Positions 62,924 through 64,000 of a DNA stretch of 64,000 nucleotides are shown piece by piece. Made by a program: the position numbers and the translations under genes. A model generated the notes under the pieces. The model did no database searches and was not told the DNA's origin. It was given only the letters and a program-made list of their open reading frames with translations. Position 1 is the stretch's first letter. Each line of letters starts with the position of its first letter. Source of the stretch: Anaerolineae bacterium (GTDB taxonomy: Bacteria; Chloroflexota; Anaerolineae; 4572-78; J111); assembly GCA_022071955.1 (NCBI GenBank), contig JAJVIM010000009.1:109653-173652 (forward strand), given 5' to 3'.

Positions 62924-63752
62924 TTAGGCCGGCTGCTGAATCAGTGTGCGGATGGGGTACGGAATATTGATGCTTTCGCGCTCAAACGCAGTTTTAATCC
63001 CCTTCACCGCCGCGTCGAGCGCGTCAAAATAGCCGGCTTCGCTCACGTCAATCCAAAAATAGAGGGTGGCGTTGATGGAGCTGTCGCCAAATTCTTTGAA
63101 CACCGCAAACGGGGCGGGGTCAGCTTTAATGCCGGGCACATCGTTGGCCACTGCCAGCAGCAGCGCGTGGGCTTTGTCCAGATCAGTTTCGTAGCACCCC
63201 CACATCCAGGCTGATGCGGCGCCGTTCAATTTTAGAGTAGTTGGTAATCGGGTTGCCGTACACCTGCGCGTTGGGGATGATCACCAGCAGGCCGTCCCAG
63301 GTGCGAATAGTGGTGCTGCGGATTTCGATGTTGGTGACGGTGCCGGCATAGCCGCCGGCCTCAACCGCCTCACCGATGTCAAACGGCTGTTGCAGCAGCA
63401 GCAGCACCCCGGCCACAAAATTCTCGGCGATATCTTTGAGGGCGAAGCCAACGGTAAAACCGGCAATGCCCAGCCCGGCCACAAAGCCGGTCACATTAAA
63501 ATCAACCGCCGACAGCGCCCAGATAATGCCCAGCACTAAAATTGAAATCTGGGTGACGCGGGCCAGTAGCAGCGACACTTCGGGGTCGGTTTGGCGGTGT
63601 TGCAGCGCCCGCCGCACCAACTGAAAGCAGATTTTGGCCAGCAGCAGCGTCAGCGCAAAAATGATCAGCGCCACAATCAGTTTGGGGGTAAACAGGATAA
63701 TCTGTTCAAACAGCGCTTGCAGGGGAGTTAGTTCATCTAAAATATTTTGCAT
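62924..63752 (-). pseudogene. MscS-type mechanosensitive channel with frameshift
   Basis: Residues from 63752 carry MscS helices (LIVALIIFALTLLLAKICFQLV; LGIAGFTVGFALKDIAENFVAGVLLLL) and VIIPNAQVYGNPITNYSK. After LDVG the frame runs to a stop at 63183, while the expected continuation (CYETDLDKAHALLLAVANDVPG) lies in another frame until 62924. The break is at a run of five C/G (63197-63201). It could be a true mutation or a sequencing error. Confidence 0.8.
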
Positions 63753-63859
63753 AATTTAATTCCTCCGGTTGGTTGGGATTGGATAGGTTGACGCGCCGGG
63801 GGTATTATTGTAAGGCTTTTGGCAGATAATTCAACCCGCAGAAAAGGTTAAGCAGAGTT

Positions 63860-63994
63860 CCCCATCCCCCTAACCCCCTTCCCTCGGGAAGGGGGAATAT
63901 TTGAGGGGTGTCGGGGCCGCGGTATTGCCGCGGCCCCGACACCCCAGTTTTTCATCCCCTCCCCCAAAATTGGGGGGGGGGCAGGGGGGGGGGG
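63860..63994. repeat. clover-like composite palindromic element, copy C
   Basis: Hairpin 1 is CCCCCTTCCC/GGGAAGGGGG (63874-63883/63886-63895), the central stem 18 perfect base pairs with loop TATTG (63905-63922/63928-63945), and hairpin 3 a C-run facing a long G-run to 63994. The G-runs at the window end may be imprecise. Confidence 0.75.
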
Positions 63995-64000
63995 TTTGAC

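Overview
The window looks like a chromosome segment of a Chloroflexota bacterium, probably Anaerolineae or a relative. This is inferred from gene style: LysM-tethered exported proteins, a STAND/TPR regulator, multi-PAS/GAF sensors, low-complexity Pro/Thr-rich membrane proteins, TTG/GTG starts, and many GC-rich palindromic repeats in intergenic DNA. No rRNA, tRNA, CRISPR array, phage or intact insertion sequence was seen. Most genes are housekeeping or metabolic; the accessory interest lies in regulators, leaders and small repeats.

Layout. 1-3412 (minus): open-ended multi-PAS/GAF sensor with a sugar-binding-protein domain inserted in permuted order inside a GAF domain. 3604-6216: SDR oxidoreductase, isocitrate dehydrogenase, small unknown gene. 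6230-8631 (minus): MgChl-type AAA ATPase and a LysM amidase. 9033-13372 (minus): tungstate transporter tupCBA, a GntR regulator with a molybdate-type sensor domain, and a ModE-like regulator. 13417-18048 (minus): partner-switching module (cNMP-SpoIIE phosphatase, RsbW-like kinase, STAS protein, two response regulators, a hybrid-input histidine kinase), preceded by a promoter-structured RNA-terminator unit at about 18086-18243. 18463-21195: glycosyltransferase, then a TetR regulator and SDR that share a matching operator. 21359-29250: SorC-type regulator and a complete glucitol-type PTS operon (GutM, split EII, EIIA, SAF oxidoreductase, degenerate class II aldolase, HPr, EI). 29652-33069: fused E1 plus E2 of a 2-oxoacid dehydrogenase. 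33686-37254: alcohol dehydrogenase, zinc-ribbon membrane protein, RNB exoribonuclease. 37566-40017: MoaD-like protein and small partner convergent with a tungsten aldehyde ferredoxin oxidoreductase (AOR), each with a structured leader. 40510-47214: radical SAM/B12 protein, Pro-rich membrane protein, sarcosine oxidase-like flavoprotein, large membrane protein. 47410-55507: lipoprotein, response regulators and a two-component pair, LysM-thioredoxin, secreted three-repeat protein, phosphodiesterase, membrane protein. 56009-62261: STAND regulator, metallophosphoesterase, NurA nuclease and a HAS-barrel protein. 62341-63752: pentapeptide protein and a frameshifted MscS channel.

How it fits together. 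Tungsten is a recurring theme: uptake (tup), two candidate metal-oxyanion regulators, a MoaD-type sulfur carrier and AOR. Alcohol dehydrogenase and AOR could together oxidise alcohols to acids via aldehydes. The PTS block carries its own EI and HPr and so may import and phosphorylate a polyol without other genes; the downstream oxidoreductase is the best local candidate for the next step.

Most notable observations: (1) the PBP domain interleaved with a GAF domain; (2) a family of about 140-bp clover-like palindromic elements whose central stems differ in sequence but remain perfectly paired; (3) two tiny mobile-like elements with related ends (G[TC]AACT...ACTCAG) and direct-repeat flanks; (4) structured leaders with terminators before the AOR and before a sensor kinase; (5) a Crp-like site positioned for class II activation of the MoaD gene. 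Functional claims rest on reading motifs by eye; no database searches were run.
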